Shown here: piece after piece, positions 23,538 to 35,672 of the stretch
Layout of the letters: each line of letters opens with the position of its first letter
Position numbering within the stretch: the stretch's first letter is position 1
Assembly (NCBI GenBank): GCA_031216915.1
Contig: CM062296.1
Span: 455,142,287-455,206,286, forward strand
From: Pictodentalium vernedei
Taxonomy: Eukaryota; Mollusca; Scaphopoda; Dentaliida; Dentaliidae
Length of the DNA: 64,000 nucleotides
Direction of reading: 5' to 3'
Notes under the pieces: generated by a model
What the model was told of the DNA's origin: nothing
Seen by the model: only the letters and a program-made list of their open reading frames with translations
Databases searched by the model: none
Translations under genes and position numbers: made by a program

Positions 23538-25235
23538 TTATTCATCGAACTCAGAAATTTCCGACAGGACAGTGTTTCTGTGGTTGTTACAAGAATCCGA
23601 ACTGCAATTACACAAACCTGAGCAAGAGAGTCCTGCCTTCTTACACCCACACCTTTTTGTACAAGCACTCTTGCAACCACAACTGATCAGATTCAGAAGG
23701 TTATCGGGGGCACATGGCTTTGTGGCTGCAGTCGCTACAAGAAGTCCATTGTCTAGCGACCACCCCCAACCCGTCGGCGGAAGCGAAGTGCCCAGCCATT
23801 GTTGGACCTGGAGATAACATCTGTAGACATGTTGTTGTGCAGCATCGCTGCTTGGTGGGAGTGAGGCTAGGTCGATGGGTTTATTCAGTTTAGATTTTGC
23901 TACATAACGCTTGTAAGTGACATATCTATATTGGTCGAGAGAGGAAACAGTTTTACTCCCGTATAAGATCAGGAGAAGTTGTTCCCCGGCAGCGGCTACT
24001 GCACTTGGTGTACTGTCATCCGCCAAAATTGTGTTGACATACTGTTGTGAGTCGCTAGTAACATCGGAGACAATTGTACTGAATACTTTCTTCTTACCAA
24101 CTCGAAAGAGTGCAGAAGTAGTGTCACAACCACTTATAGAATGTTGCTTCTATGGTCACCCATTTTGGTTGCTATTTCACTAACTGAAACTAGTAAGTTT
24201 GGGGTAATGGAATACATCATGTGAATATTACATCCCGGTTGAACTCGAGAGGTAAGAATGACTAACAAGTCTGTGTCTGTTCCCACAATGACAACATTGT
24301 TGTCATCTTGAGCGATGTCAAGTGCAGTTTCGGCTATCAGTACATCAGCATCAGCCTCGGCCTGCTTGGACTGAATATTGATAGCAGATAGCTCCTGCAT
24401 TAGAAGATCGATCAGTATATAGTATTTTGTCTGATGAATCTCTGAATGTGACAACATTTTTTAGGGACCTCAGTGTTGTAATAGAGATTCTACTACCGAA
24501 ATGCTCAAGCAGTTTGGTTTTAAGATGTTTAATTGTGTAACCGACTTCGTCACCAAGGTACGATTCAAACGTCTCTGCCAATTCGCTCAAGGAAAACTGA
24601 CACTCATCGCTGTTCTCCATAAAGGTACACAATTCATGGAATGCAAGTGCTTTCTTGTCTGCAACAGGCCTACCCCGTGAAAGAGTTCGCTCGGGCTTAT
24701 CTCTGACAAATCCTGTCCAGCAATCATGGTGATACCGACCTTCCTCTGCCACTAGATAGATAGCACGACCGATCCGAGTAAGTACAGACTCACCCCATTC
24801 ATCACTACGTTTCAAACAACGGGTTCTGATACTATCAACAAAAGTCAATGTTTCAACGGTGTGGACTTCTCTTCTACGTTGAGCGGGTATATGAGTTTGT
24901 TTGTCGGCGGATTCTCCAGAGAACAGACAATGGAGTTTAAAATTGAAAGCATCTTGATCAGAGCGCAATTTTTTTGTCATAGATGGACCAGCTTCGTCAG
25001 ATTCAGCTGCATCTAGAGACATTCTCTTACTTTTTCTTACAGAACTTTCCCGTGTATAATTCTTGTAGCAGAATTTGTGAATTTTCTCACCAACTGTGGG
25101 TTTCTTCGAACCGGCAAAAAGATTATCGCCAAGCTCGACGCTTACAGCAACCAACTTTTCTATACCCCGCTCACCAAGTGTAGTTATTCCGGACGAGCCG
25201 GTCAACTCATCGTTACATTTGATACATTTATCCAT
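23538..25235 (-). pseudogene. Broken copy of a multicopy invertebrate gene family (PIN-like core, Cys-rich tail)
   Basis: Reading leftward, the first open block (25,235 to about 24,351) starts with a zinc-knuckle-like Cys pair (MDKCIKCNDEL) and keeps several Cys and His positions (KFCYKNYT, YHHDCW). A second block in another frame (24,457 to 24,134) has the acidic motif QAEADADVLIAETAL followed by GTDTDLLVIL, reminiscent of PIN/FEN-type nuclease cores. A third block (to 23,538), entered by a further frameshift, begins CDTTS and ends with a cysteine-rich tail (ISCGCKSACTKRCGC). From memory, this order occurs in large uncharacterised proteins present in many copies in cnidarian, arthropod and mollusc genomes. 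Several hundred residues expected between the first and second blocks are missing, at a junction near 24,430-24,460. Function unknown; a mobile-element origin is plausible. Confidence 0.65.
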
Positions 25236-25525
25236 TGCCAAAGTCACAACAGAAAAAAAGATGATAGACACAATAAACTCAAGTACAATACCACAGAACA
25301 GATATCAATGTGCGGACCTGCTTCGTTGTCACCGTAAGGTATCAACAGGTAAAGCTAAGTGATATGCCAACAACATAACTGATCAGTTCTACAAATAACA
25401 CAAGACTCTAATAATCAACAACAGGCAAAATTACATATATATCTATCAAGGGATCATTGGTTTCAATATCTAGGAATCAAATGCGGAGTGTCCAATACTG
25501 AACAGAGCAAATTGTGCAATGGACA

Positions 25526-25705
25526 GACCTGGAATGCGGAATTAAACAGCGTTTCCTGATGAAAGTCGTTCAAGGCTATTTTGCATCAAATTAAAGAGCG
25601 TTGTCTGTACATAAAGACCTGGAATGTGGAATTAAACAGCGTTTCCTGATGAAAGTCGTTCAAGGCTATTTTGCATCAAATTAAAGAGCGTTGTCTGTAC
25701 AATAC
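25526..25705. repeat. 90-bp unit, two tandem copies
   Basis: A 90-bp block beginning GACCTGGAATG is followed directly by a second, nearly identical copy starting at 25,616. No gene is attached. Confidence 0.85.
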
Positions 25706-26835
25706 AAATTTGTTTATGAGTACACATCAAGGGCGTGCACACATTACATGCCAATGCATCTTGAGTGTAGGCGAACACCACATTATGTGATTTAATCGAA
25801 CATGGAAATTGAAACAATGATGCTATAATACGGTATTTGAATGAGAAAAGTCGATGCCGTTTGAATTTGAGTTTAGGGAGTATGGTTAATATTTCACACG
25901 TTTCACCAGTTCATTATGGAATAAATGACTATTGTTATATATCATTATAAAGCCACTGCTTTTCTGCAATTTTTGATATATAATTTAACACCCAAAGTTG
26001 TCGTAGATTTGATTTAATGGACGTTGTGTACCGTTGTGTGTATGAAAACAATAAATTGTTTTTCGTAATTTTGTACATTTTCGTGAATATTTCACCATTG
26101 AGTGTGAGGATTGGTACAAAGTTGGCATTTTCTGTTGGGGATATGTATTCTCAATATAATTCAGCACGATATTTATGATTCTCACCCTACTAAGGCGAAT
26201 AAGAATGAGAAATATGGAGCTGGGTCGAATTTAAAAAAAAAAAAATTTTTTCATAAAAAAAACGCTATAACTAAAAAAGCTCAACTCGGATTCGCGGGGG
26301 GATTCGATGAGAATCCAATGCCTACAAGTAAAACCCGTTCAATCGAATACACCCAACTCCATCCCAACCCAGTCGCTATTGTATTAGAAAAGTACTATCT
26401 CACAGCAAAACAAATAAGTCGGCCTCCGTCAAACAATACGGACCACAGAAATACTTTTCACCTTAACATCAGAGACTGCACATGCTCTATAAAAGCGCGT
26501 ATTGCCATGGCAATAGGGTCGTAATGTTGCCACAGATGGGCACTGCCGTGACAACTAACACAACGCCCACTATGCTATGAACTGTGGTGCCACTTCCTTA
26601 TTTCACTGAAACCACCTCCAAAAGAACATGCGATGCTACTTCTATCCTACCTGAAATTTTGTAACGCTTCTTTTTATACCTTTTTCAGTACGTTTCTGGG
26701 ATAAATTTTGCACTTCCGACAGGCCTTCGTGTATTATCCACTTTGCTTTGTTGATTCTTGTATGTCTGCTTTCGGAATTCTGTAAGAATATAGTTTATTA
26801 TATAAGTATACATTATTCCGCAGTTGAATATACAG
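25706..26835. other. Non-genic AT-rich spacer
   Basis: Frames up to 137 codons occur (26,111-26,524), but they contain lysine runs from poly-A and no domain I can recognise. No RNA gene or element end is clear. Confidence 0.4.
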
Positions 26836-26995
26836 ATTATCAAGAAAATGTGCATGTCCTGTTTTTTTTATCAGATTCGAGGTGGTGTCCAGAATGGGAT
26901 CACAACAAGCCGGCTTTGCCGGCGAGTTCTGATCCCATTTTTGTACACCACCGAGAATCTGATACAAATCACAGGACATGCACATTATCATGATA
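26836..26995. mobile_element. 160-bp foldback element
   Basis: Long imperfect palindrome. ATGTGCATGTCCTG on the left pairs with CAGGACATGCACAT on the right, then TCAGATTC with GAATCTGA and GTGGTGT with ACACCAC, closing on GCCGGCTTTGCCGGC near 26,920. No coding content. Confidence 0.75.
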
Positions 26996-27037
26996 ATTCA
27001 TTTATCTAATAATTCTGTCACAAAAACAGATTAAATC

Positions 27038-27276
27038 TTAACCCTTCACCCAACGTACCGGCAAAACCGGCCAATGCTATTCTCAAAAAATCGCCAATTA
27101 ATTTTTATTTTTTGTCTCAAAAACATAGGTTATGACCCCTCGTTGGAACGAGCTCGTCGAGCTCGTTCAAACGAGGGGTCATAGCCTATGTTGTGGAGAA
27201 AAAAATTAAAAAAATTAGTTATTCAAGAATTTTTTTTGCAAGTGTCGTCTTCTTTTCATGATAGGTAAAGGGTTAA
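27038..27276. mobile_element. TTAA-type foldback MITE, copy 1
   Basis: The ends are TTAACCCTTCACC and GGTAAAGGGTTAA, which resemble the TTAA target and CCC-starting termini of piggyBac-like elements. The centre is a strong palindrome (GACCCCTCGTTGGAACGAGC and complement). Related copies lie at 32,567, 33,107 and 35,430. Confidence 0.75.
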
Positions 27277-28537
27277 ATTATTTTCAAACATTTTTGGGAC
27301 ATAATGTTCGGTCGACCACTGAAACGCACATAGAATGTATATATGTGCCTGTTATGATAGCACGTAGCACTACCGGAAACGAGTCGTCTTTATGATACGG
27401 AATCAGAATGAGTCGTTTATAAGATACGGAATCGGAACACATTATGTGATACGTACCGTTTCTCGTGGTTTTCAGGCCAAAATCTAAATGATTGTTAGAT
27501 AAAATATAGTATTGGGGAAGTAAGCTTCAAACTTAGTAACACGAGACAAAAGAGCGACATTCATCAACTGGGCTTCATAAGTGGAGTAAAATGCATTGTG
27601 GAACCTGGGGAATATTAAAATAGCAGTGCAGAGTCATCTTGAGAATTATTTGTCCTGGAAGGCCCTGTGTTCATGAAAATGTGGATTAGAGAAATGTGCT
27701 GCTCATCGTCATCTTCATTACTAAATTAAGTAAATCAATTCGATTACTTTACTGAGTATACTTGTCCTTCAAAACACCCAGTTTGCCGTCGCTCTGTCAA
27801 AGGCGGCAGACACGGGTGGGGTAGTCAGAATGGGAGGCTGTGACTGTGGATACAGAATCCCTTTTTAGCGATTTGAGTGACTGCGTCGTTCAAGGAGTGA
27901 CGCTATTTAGAACAACTGGTAAATTATTTTGAAATTGAAAAGCGAATTTTTAGAAGTTATTCAACGAAGCACGGCCCTCACTTCGAGAAAGGTGTTGATT
28001 TTTTTAACTTCTGTATATTTCTGTATTTGTGTCTATAAATGTTGATATACTGGTGGTAGAAACAATCAGAAGTGAAATTCCACCGTCGGTGAGAAAAAGA
28101 CGCCGTAGGATTACATATTTCCCAAAAATGTAAATAAAAATTGCACCAAGACATCACATCGGGCATTGAAGAAAGAGTATAGGAAATACGATAGTGGTAT
28201 CTGTTACAGTTTGGTGGCAGTGTTGCTCACAAAATGAAAGGTGTACCAGCAACGTTGTTACGTCATAACTTGAGTATCTAAAGTCTGATTTTCTAAATCC
28301 TTTCAAGTTTGTGTTTGACGAAAAGTTCCCAAATGTCATATTGGTTGAGTGAAAATTAATTAACGTCGTAGCGGTAAATATTTTCGGACACTGTGAATGA
28401 AGAAGCGGCGATAAATCACTTCAACTATGGTTCGAGAAGAATGTGGAATAATACTGCGGTACGTGTCGCAGTTTTGGAGGTAGGTATGAGGTTGGATTTT
28501 GAAACATTTATTAACTTTGTATGTTGCACCGCGAGTA
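27277..28537. other. Non-genic spacer
   Basis: AT-rich sequence with only short frames on both strands. The piece near 28,200-28,260 (GCTCACAAAATG) resembles the centre of the compound foldback to its right (near 29,275), suggesting older copies of the same family. Confidence 0.4.
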
Positions 28538-29958
28538 CTATTAGTTATCTTGTGTTTTCCAGGGTGTATGGGAATTTACTTAGGTTTGGGAACTCATACA
28601 CCCCGAGGCGAAGTCGAAGGGTGTATGAGACCCCAGACCGGTGTAAACTCCCATACACATTGGAAAACACAAGGATAACTGATTTATTTACAAGACTTGT
28701 GTTGTACTCAATACTTTAATCTACATTGTGGGCAAAAACAGACAGAAAATGTGTACTTTGTAAGTTTCGTAATAAAACCAGACAAATATGGATGCCATTG
28801 GAACTGGCTCAATGAGCCAGTTCCAATGACATCCATATCTCTAATATTTTATTCCACATACATATTAAATTTCCTGTATTTTTATTTTTGTTCTAACACA
28901 ACCAAGCAGAAAATATGAATTAAAAATTAGTATTTTTTTTAGCCATATAGCCTGCTATTGTGTATTCTTGTTTTTACACCGTGGTTAAAAACGGTATAAA
29001 AAAAAGCTATAGTGGATGGCAAGTTACACCATAGCTCTCAGCCAATAAAAACACGGTATTTTGTTTAATTTGGAAATAATAATATTTGCAAAGGTTTCAA
29101 ATCCGTGCAAAGAAATTTAATTTTTGCGTTTTTCGGTCGTTGTTGGAAATTTCGTGTTGTGGTGACATTTGTTGCTACAATATGAATACAAATGAGACGA
29201 CACACAACTTCAACTATTTTTCTAGGAGTAGCGGAAAATATTTTGAGGTATGTGTAGTAATTTGAGCGGTATGGGTGCTCACAAAATGGGAGGGGTGTAA
29301 AGACAGGAAATGACGTAAAAACATCAAAAGTACATCAAACGAAAAAATCCAAAACACATATATATTTTTGCTTCCAAATGAAACAAAATACTGCGTTTTG
29401 ATCGGCTGAGAGATACGGTGTAACTTGCAATCCACAGTAACTTTTTTTACACCGTGGTTAGCCACGGTTTAAAAACAAGAATACACAATAGCAGGCTATA
29501 TGGCTAAAAAAAGTACCAATTTTTGTTATTAATTCACACCTTCTGCTCGGTAATGCTAGAATAAAAAAAAAATACAGGAAATTTAATATTTATGTGTAAT
29601 AAAATATTACAGGTATGGATGTCATTGGAACTGGCTCACTGAGCCAGTTCCAATGACAACCATTTTTGTCTGGTTTTATTAAGAAACTTACAAAGTACAA
29701 ATTTTCTGTCAGTTTTTTCCCACAATTTAGGTTAAAGTATTAAAGACACCAAGCTTCTTGGAAATAAATACGTTATCCTTGTGTTTTCCAGGGTTTATGG
29801 GAATTTACACCGGTCTGGAAACTCATACACCCTGAGACTTATGGGAGTTTGCACCGGTCTGGGAACTCATACACCCTGAGGCGAAGCCTCAGGGTGTATG
29901 AGTTTCCAGACCGGTGTAAATTCCCATACACCATGGAAAACACAAGGATAACTAATAG
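28538..29958. mobile_element. 1.4-kb compound foldback element
   Basis: The outer ends are inverted copies (CTATTAGTTATC, TTGTGTTTTCCA and complements). Similarity between arms continues inward about 530 bases, through a nested hairpin carrying GGGTGTATGGGAATTTAC, a palindrome TGGAACTGGCTCA/TGAGCCAGTTCCA (28,797 and 29,627) and a segment TGTGTATTCTTGTTTTTACACC. The central unpaired part is about 300 bases. No transposase frame is seen. Confidence 0.75.
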
Positions 29959-31150
29959 AGCTCTACAGCATACTAAAAGTTCATGAAAATCGGAATAAAT
30001 TTCATTTTTTCTGAGGTTGGTGTGATATAACTGTTGAAGATATCCCAGATCGGTACCATATTTGTAGAAATGGTTTCTGTCACGGAATGATTTATAAAAG
30101 CTGAACATGGGAGGCTTGATACAGGCGTTGATATTAAAGGGTCAAGAAAAACCTGTAAATAGTGAATTGTTTTCGATAAAGAGAGAAAATGAAAACTCCA
30201 GCTCGTAATTTTCTGGCCCAGAGCCCAGTAATATAAAATTTTTCTAGAATTGTATTTTCTGGTTACGACTTTAAATAGGTTGAAAAGTACAATTCTAGAA
30301 AATAGGATTGTAAAAGTTTTATAGTATTGGTCTCTGATTATTATCGTTAATATTCGTGCCTGTAAGTTGAAAATTGTGATTTATCCGTGATTTATCTGGA
30401 GAAAAAAGGATACCGATCGCTATAAGTCATTCCAACTTCGTTGAGTGCCTTAATTATTTGCTCGACGAGATTCATGTTGTTCAAGTAGTGCCTGTTTCTG
30501 TTACTGAGATTTATTCGAAGGAACCATTAAGACGGGAGATTACTCTGTAAATGCAGATTCTGGGATATCGTAAAAGCTCTACAGTTCACATGCTGGGAAA
30601 ATGGTCCCCAAAACAAACCCAACTAGGCCACGAATAAGTATATGGGGGGTGGGGGGGGGGGGGGGGGTTAAACCAAGGCCTCACCACAGAGAAAATCTGC
30701 ATGACCTATAACCCTCCTATTCTCTTCAGAAAAGTCGCATAGAAGTCCCAAGGGTCTCCAATAGTTCATAATAGTCCATATAGACCCATGGATGAAAACA
30801 AAAGGGGTTTGAGAAATAGTGTTTAACACAGCGAAATCCATTCACGGCCATCATGTGTGTACACATACGGGTGATAGATGAGTGAAAATAGGATTTTATA
30901 CCATGATTACCTATTCTGTTATATATAAAAAGTCTATGACATAAATTTTAGCTTTTCACACCAACCGTGGTGAACACGCCAGCAATGGGATTTCAGTAAT
31001 TAAAATTTACACCAACAGTGGAACTGCATCCAAGCCGACCTTTGGTGACCTCAACCTGAATGCAAACTTGTCTAAATATATCGCTCGTCACCTCGTGAAG
31101 AGTGAAATGAAAGCGGCAATTATTTATTACGTTTTAAATGAGTTTACCGG
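29959..31150. other. Non-genic spacer
   Basis: Contains a small hairpin around 30,240-30,310 (TTTTCTAGAATTGTA and CAATTCTAGAAAA) and a poly-G tract at 30,643-30,667. No gene recognised. Confidence 0.4.
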
Positions 31151-31491
31151 GTGCGCGGTGGCTCTGTAGGTAGGTGCAGGCTGCAAGCTGAGAGGCCATC
31201 GGTTCGAATTCCAGCTGCGACAACCGCGTTGTGTTCTTGGGCAAAACACTTCACCCCCACTGCCCACGTGGGGGCACGGTGGCGTTGTGTACTGAGGTGT
31301 ACCGCACGTCGATGGTGCACCTGTTTTCAACCAATGCTAACCCTGCTTGTGTGCAGTTAGTATTTTGAGAAGCTGACAGGTCCCTGCCGTTGCTCAGTGT
31401 TTCTCTCCGAGTACCCCGGCTTCCCACACCCGTAAAACTGTCGTGGTCCTGATTAGCTATTGAGCAGAAATATGTAACCTTTAAACACCAA

Positions 31492-31500
<9 letters not shown>
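31151..31500 (+). mobile_element. tRNA-derived SINE, near full length
   Basis: The head reads GCGCGGTGGCTCTGTAGG (box A-like) and GGTTCGAATTCC (box B), typical of a tRNA-derived RNA polymerase III promoter. The middle has TTGGGCAAAACACTTCACCC, the 3' part CTCCGAGTACCCCGGCTTCC (resembling the V-SINE central domain, from memory), and the tail runs into (AATA)n. Four more copies share this order in the window. Confidence 0.85.
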
Positions 31501-31522
<22 letters not shown>

Positions 31523-31528
31523 AAAAAA

Positions 31529-31579
<51 letters not shown>

Positions 31580-31582
31580 ATA
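31495..31582. repeat. (AAAT)n microsatellite
   Basis: A tetranucleotide run that continues from the tail of the SINE; SINE tails often seed such arrays. The isoleucine/tyrosine-rich frame across it is not coding. Confidence 0.9.
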
Positions 31583-31857
31583 TTACCTCATAAGATACCA
31601 AAAATTAACAAACATGCGTTGTCTGATGTTAATAAAACATTCGTAACACGAAATATTATGTTATTAAAATGAAAAAAAAGGCCCCGTGATTCGCGCGTTT
31701 CTTTTTCCATTTCGTTTCTGCGATAAAATGGACAGCGGAAGTACCGTCCACCGGTGCTCATGTGAACAAAAACATATTCGCAGGTGTTCAAATTGAATAT
31801 TGAATTATTTAACCTTTAAACTCTTAATAATCTGACTATCATGGTATAAATAAAATC

Positions 31858-31989
31858 CACCCAAAATAGCTTGGTGTACCAAATGTTCACCACTCGTGGT
31901 GAAGTGTTGTTAACCGCTCGCCAAAGGATCGCGGTTAACACCACTTCACCATTCGCGGTGAATATTTGGTCCGCAAAGCTATTGTGGGT
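31858..31989. mobile_element. 132-bp foldback element
   Basis: The arms pair as CACCCAAAATAGCTT with the complement at the right end, TTCACCACTCGTGGTGAAGTG with CACTTCACCATTCGCGGTGAA, and GTTAACCGC with GCGGTTAAC. No coding content and no clear duplication. Confidence 0.75.
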
Positions 31990-32149
31990 ATATTCTATAT
32001 GTAATCGAAACACGTTGTCCATATAGCACTATGTGGTTCCAGGTTAGGAATGAAGATTTTGAAAGAAAACGAGCGAGATAAACATTTATCGGGTAGGATT
32101 AGGCTTAAAAGGTCGAGGATTCCAAACTAATTCGAGATTTTGAATCGAA

Positions 32150-32400
32150 CACGCCTCTTGGTACACCTATAGCACTACGTTATAGAAGGCCTACTTCGTA
32201 CCACTCATACCGGCAGACCTTTGGGGGGAGTCTAGCCAAGTACAGTTCGTATGGGTGATTTTTCGTAGTTGTAGGATTGTTTACATTAATTAGATATACT
32301 CCCGTCAATTCGAACATACCCTCACAACACACCTCGCCCTACTGTAGGACTTTCAGTAGCATGATAGTCACGCGTAACACTGGAAATCAAATATGGCATC
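32150..32400. repeat. Fragment of the dispersed palindromic repeat family
   Basis: Contains the TATAGCACTACGTTATAG-like piece and CAATTCGAACATACCCTC, both shared with copies at 42.5, 48.0 and 52.9 kb. Degenerate. Confidence 0.4.
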
Positions 32401-32566
32401 CCCCATCAAACAAAATGAATGATGAAAACACGTGTCAGCCTTAAAAAAACTCTCAATTCGCATACGTACTAAGACCGCCACCACCATGATAATGCCTTTG
32501 CATATTGCAAATCAACTCAGATCAACTTTGAAAAAAAGAAAAAATAACATTACTCCTTTATTATTA

Positions 32567-32760
32567 TTAACCAAATACGTCTAGAAAACGACACTTGCCA
32601 TATGGTATTATGAATAACTAAATAATTTCATGTTTGCCTCAAAAACACAGCCTATGACCCTTTATTGGAAGAGCTCACTCCCGTTCCTATGAGAGATCAT
32701 AAGCTATCTTTTTGAGCTGAAAATAAAAAAATAAAAATAAAAAGTGCCCACTCACCCTTC
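32567..32760. mobile_element. TTAA-type foldback MITE, degenerate copy
   Basis: Starts at TTAACCAAATACG, continues with ACGACACTTGCC and CTCAAAAACACAGCCTATGA, and has a decayed central palindrome. Same family as 27,038-27,276; the right end is unclear. Confidence 0.55.
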
Positions 32761-33106
32761 CCCAACCACACTTTCATTTTAATTCCAATGTCTACGAGTG
32801 AGATATTATGTTCTATTGATTTTAGGGTTCTAGTTGAACGTTAGGTCCCAGTCAATCAAGGATATTTCTCTTTCAAACAAATTTCAATGTTTTTTATATT
32901 GTTTTAAAATCCTTGCCCATACTCTGTTTTTCGTACGGGTGTGAAAACATGAGACGATACAGTGTGATGTTTTAAACTGTTCGTGAAGTATCCGAATAAA
33001 ATGGCAAGAAGTTGGAATGGAAAAAGTTAAAGAAGCAGTACTGCCAACATCTGTGTCGTTTTCTTTTGGGATTTTAGATGGGAATGTTCGATATTTTACC
33101 CCCAGG

Positions 33107-33357
33107 TTACCTTTTACTCAACATGAAAAGCAGGCGACACTTGCAAAAAAATTCTTGGATAACTAATTTTTTTTCATATTTTTGTCTCAAAAATATAGGT
33201 TATGACCCCTCATTGGAACGAACGCGACGAGCTCGTTCCAATGAGAGGTCATAACCTATGTTTTTGAGGCAAAAAAAAATGAAAAAAATAATGAAAATTA
33301 ATGAGCGAGTTTTGAGAATAGCGCTGGCCGGTTTTGGCCGTTACGTTGTGTAAAATG
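33107..33357. mobile_element. TTAA-type foldback MITE, copy in reverse orientation
   Basis: The left part (GACACTTGCAAAAAAATTC) matches the right part of copy 1, and the right part (GAGAATAGCGCTGGCCGG) matches its left part. The centre is GACCCCTCATTGGAACGA and complement. Both TTAA ends have mutated. Confidence 0.7.
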
Positions 33358-33954
33358 TGTGTATTATACATTACACACTTGTGTGTATTTATTTGCAAAT
33401 GTGGCTTACGTATATTACATATGTTTTTGCAGATAATGAGGTTGGGAGAAGTGAAGGAGTTAGCAGTTTTCAAAAAAATATATAAAAAATACCGACTTAA
33501 AAAGTAAAAATAATATCATAGCAGGACGTAGTAAGGGTAGCCATCATGTCTCCATCACATATACTACTTCACAAGGTCGTGTAATGAGTGGACAACACAA
33601 ATCGTCTGTAAAAATAGACCTCTTGACCTCTTTGACCAGATTCAGTGGTCAAGAGGTTTCGTCCCAAATAAAATATTGGGATTGTTATTACCACAGCAAT
33701 AATGAAATTGCCCAATTGAGTTAGCCCTAGTGATACACAATCATTTTGCAACATGACACACGTTCTACTCGTAATATACAAGTTGATTCGATTTTGTTTA
33801 AAAAATATTCAATGCTCAGGACATTGTGTTCGGGACAAACAATATATTCGATTTTATAGCACAGAAAAACAAACTTCTGCTCTGCGATCTTGACCTGAGT
33901 GGTACTGATCAGATTATCAGACACGACACTGTCAGTATAGGTACCAGGACTTAA

Positions 33955-34191
33955 TGCCGTGGACTAAGGTGTACTGCGTGTCGGTGGTGCGCATGTCTTC
34001 AACCGCTGTAACCCCTCTTGAGCGGAGATTAACTGAGTTAGAAAGTTGAGGAGCTGACAGTTGCTCGTCGAGGCTCGGTGGTTCTCTCCGGGTACTCCGG
34101 CTTCCACCACCCGCAAATCTGTCACGGTCACGATTAGCCATTGTGCATAAATATGTGACCTTAAACACCAATAAATAAATAAATAAATAAA
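33955..34191 (+). mobile_element. SINE fragment (5' part missing)
   Basis: Begins inside the element (GTGTACTGCGTGTCGGTGG) and keeps CTCTCCGGGTACTCCGGCTT, GATTAGCCATTGTGCATAA and the (AATA)n tail. The tRNA-like head is absent. Confidence 0.8.
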
Positions 34192-34952
34192 TGGACAGCT
34201 TTTGTCAAGACTACAACTATTAGAAAGAACATTTCTCTCTAACACAAAAGTCTCTGAAGGAGAGACACAGTTCCACCCCACGCCTCCCCACACACATTAC
34301 ATGGCATTCACACAAATATACAATGAGTGGAATGTGAGGTGCCATTATTTGTTGTCTTATAATCGTCACAACACCAACAGATTTATTGAGTTCTATAATC
34401 CTTTTTATCACCGTGATCCCATACCCCAACAGTAACTAGAGTCAAGAGTCACTTCTCTTTTTAACTGTGAGTGTAAGGTTTGATACCGTATGAATATCTA
34501 TTAAAATTTAAAAGTTGACTGTTAATCACACGATCAATGCTGAATTTGTTCCGAAATCAACTGTTACACAGAGTTCGACCACACGCTTTTTGTTTTTGCA
34601 TCTTGTGCTTCTGTGAAAGGCATAATGGTATAGTTTAGAGATTTATTTTAAGTATTCGGGTCTATGTTCTTATGAAAGCACACGGAAAAGAAAAGAAATA
34701 GTGTTTTAGAAATTTGTTTGCCACTTAAACTTGAGAGAGGGGTTCCCCTATTCACATTCTCACCCTACAGCCAAGAATTTAAGGTTTAACCATACCTGGA
34801 AATGATACTCCAGGGAGAAAATTCAGGGAGAAAATTTACAATAGGAAATCCCATAGACAAATTGGCTAGAGTGACAGCATTGAGTAACTTACAGTATCAA
34901 CAAACCAAAATACACACAACACTACAGAGCACACCAATAACAATAACTACTA
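34192..34952. other. Non-genic spacer
   Basis: Short frames only, none recognised. Confidence 0.4.
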
Positions 34953-35307
34953 TTTGTTTATTTATTGGTGTTTTAGGTCACATATTTCTGCACAATGATT
35001 AATCATGACCACGAGAGTTTTACTGGTGGAGAAAGCCGGGGTACCCGGAGAGAACCACCGAATACCGGCGAGCAACTGTCAGGTCACTAACATACTAACT
35101 CTACACAAGCAGGGGTAGCATTGGTTGTAGACAGGTGCACCATAGACGTGCAGTACGACTTAGTACACAACGTCACCGTGCCCCCACGTGAGCAATGGGG
35201 GTGAAGTGCATTGCCCAAGGACACAACGCGGTTGCCGCAGGTGGGATTCGAACCGAGGATCTCTCGGCTTGTAGCCCGTACCTCTACATACTGAGCCACC
35301 GCGCCCC
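34953..35307 (-). mobile_element. tRNA-derived SINE, full length
   Basis: Head at the right end (complement of GGATTCGAACCGAGG carries the box B). The T-rich side TTTATTTATTGGTG at the left is the complement of the tail. It is flanked by the direct repeat ATAACTACTA at 34,943-34,952 and 35,312-35,321, a likely target duplication. Confidence 0.85.
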
Positions 35308-35429
35308 AACGATAACTACTAAATCAACGTCTACAACTTCTACAGGAACAAGTGGAATACCAACCATTCCAATTACTTCACTGACAACAAATAAATACTA
35401 CTCAAACAACAAATACTAAACCGCTCTTG

Positions 35430-35672
35430 TAACCCTTTACCGAACGAATCGGCCGCATCCGTCCGCGTAATTTACGAAATGAGCAGTTGAAAAAAGAAAC
35501 TTTTCAAAAACTTTCAACAAAACCATATGTGACCCCTCATTGGAACGAGCTCGGCGAGCTCGTTCCAACGAGGGGTCACATTATATGTTTTTGTTAAAAA
35601 TTGTGCAAAAAATGAAAAAATAATATTTAAAATATTAAATGTTGATACCTTGTGTGTTGGGTAAAGGATTAA
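35430..35672. mobile_element. TTAA-type foldback MITE, copy 3
   Basis: Ends TAACCCTTTACC and GGTAAAGGATTAA; central palindrome CCCCTCATTGGAACGAGC with complement. Inner flanks differ more from copies 1 and 2. Confidence 0.7.

Noticed and set aside
31151-31225. tRNA gene (box A and box B present)
   Set aside because: The cloverleaf is degenerate and the segment is the head of a dispersed SINE with a common 3' part and A/T tail.
31251-31601. Hydrophobic IYLFIYL frame as a membrane protein
   Set aside because: It is the translation of an AAAT microsatellite.
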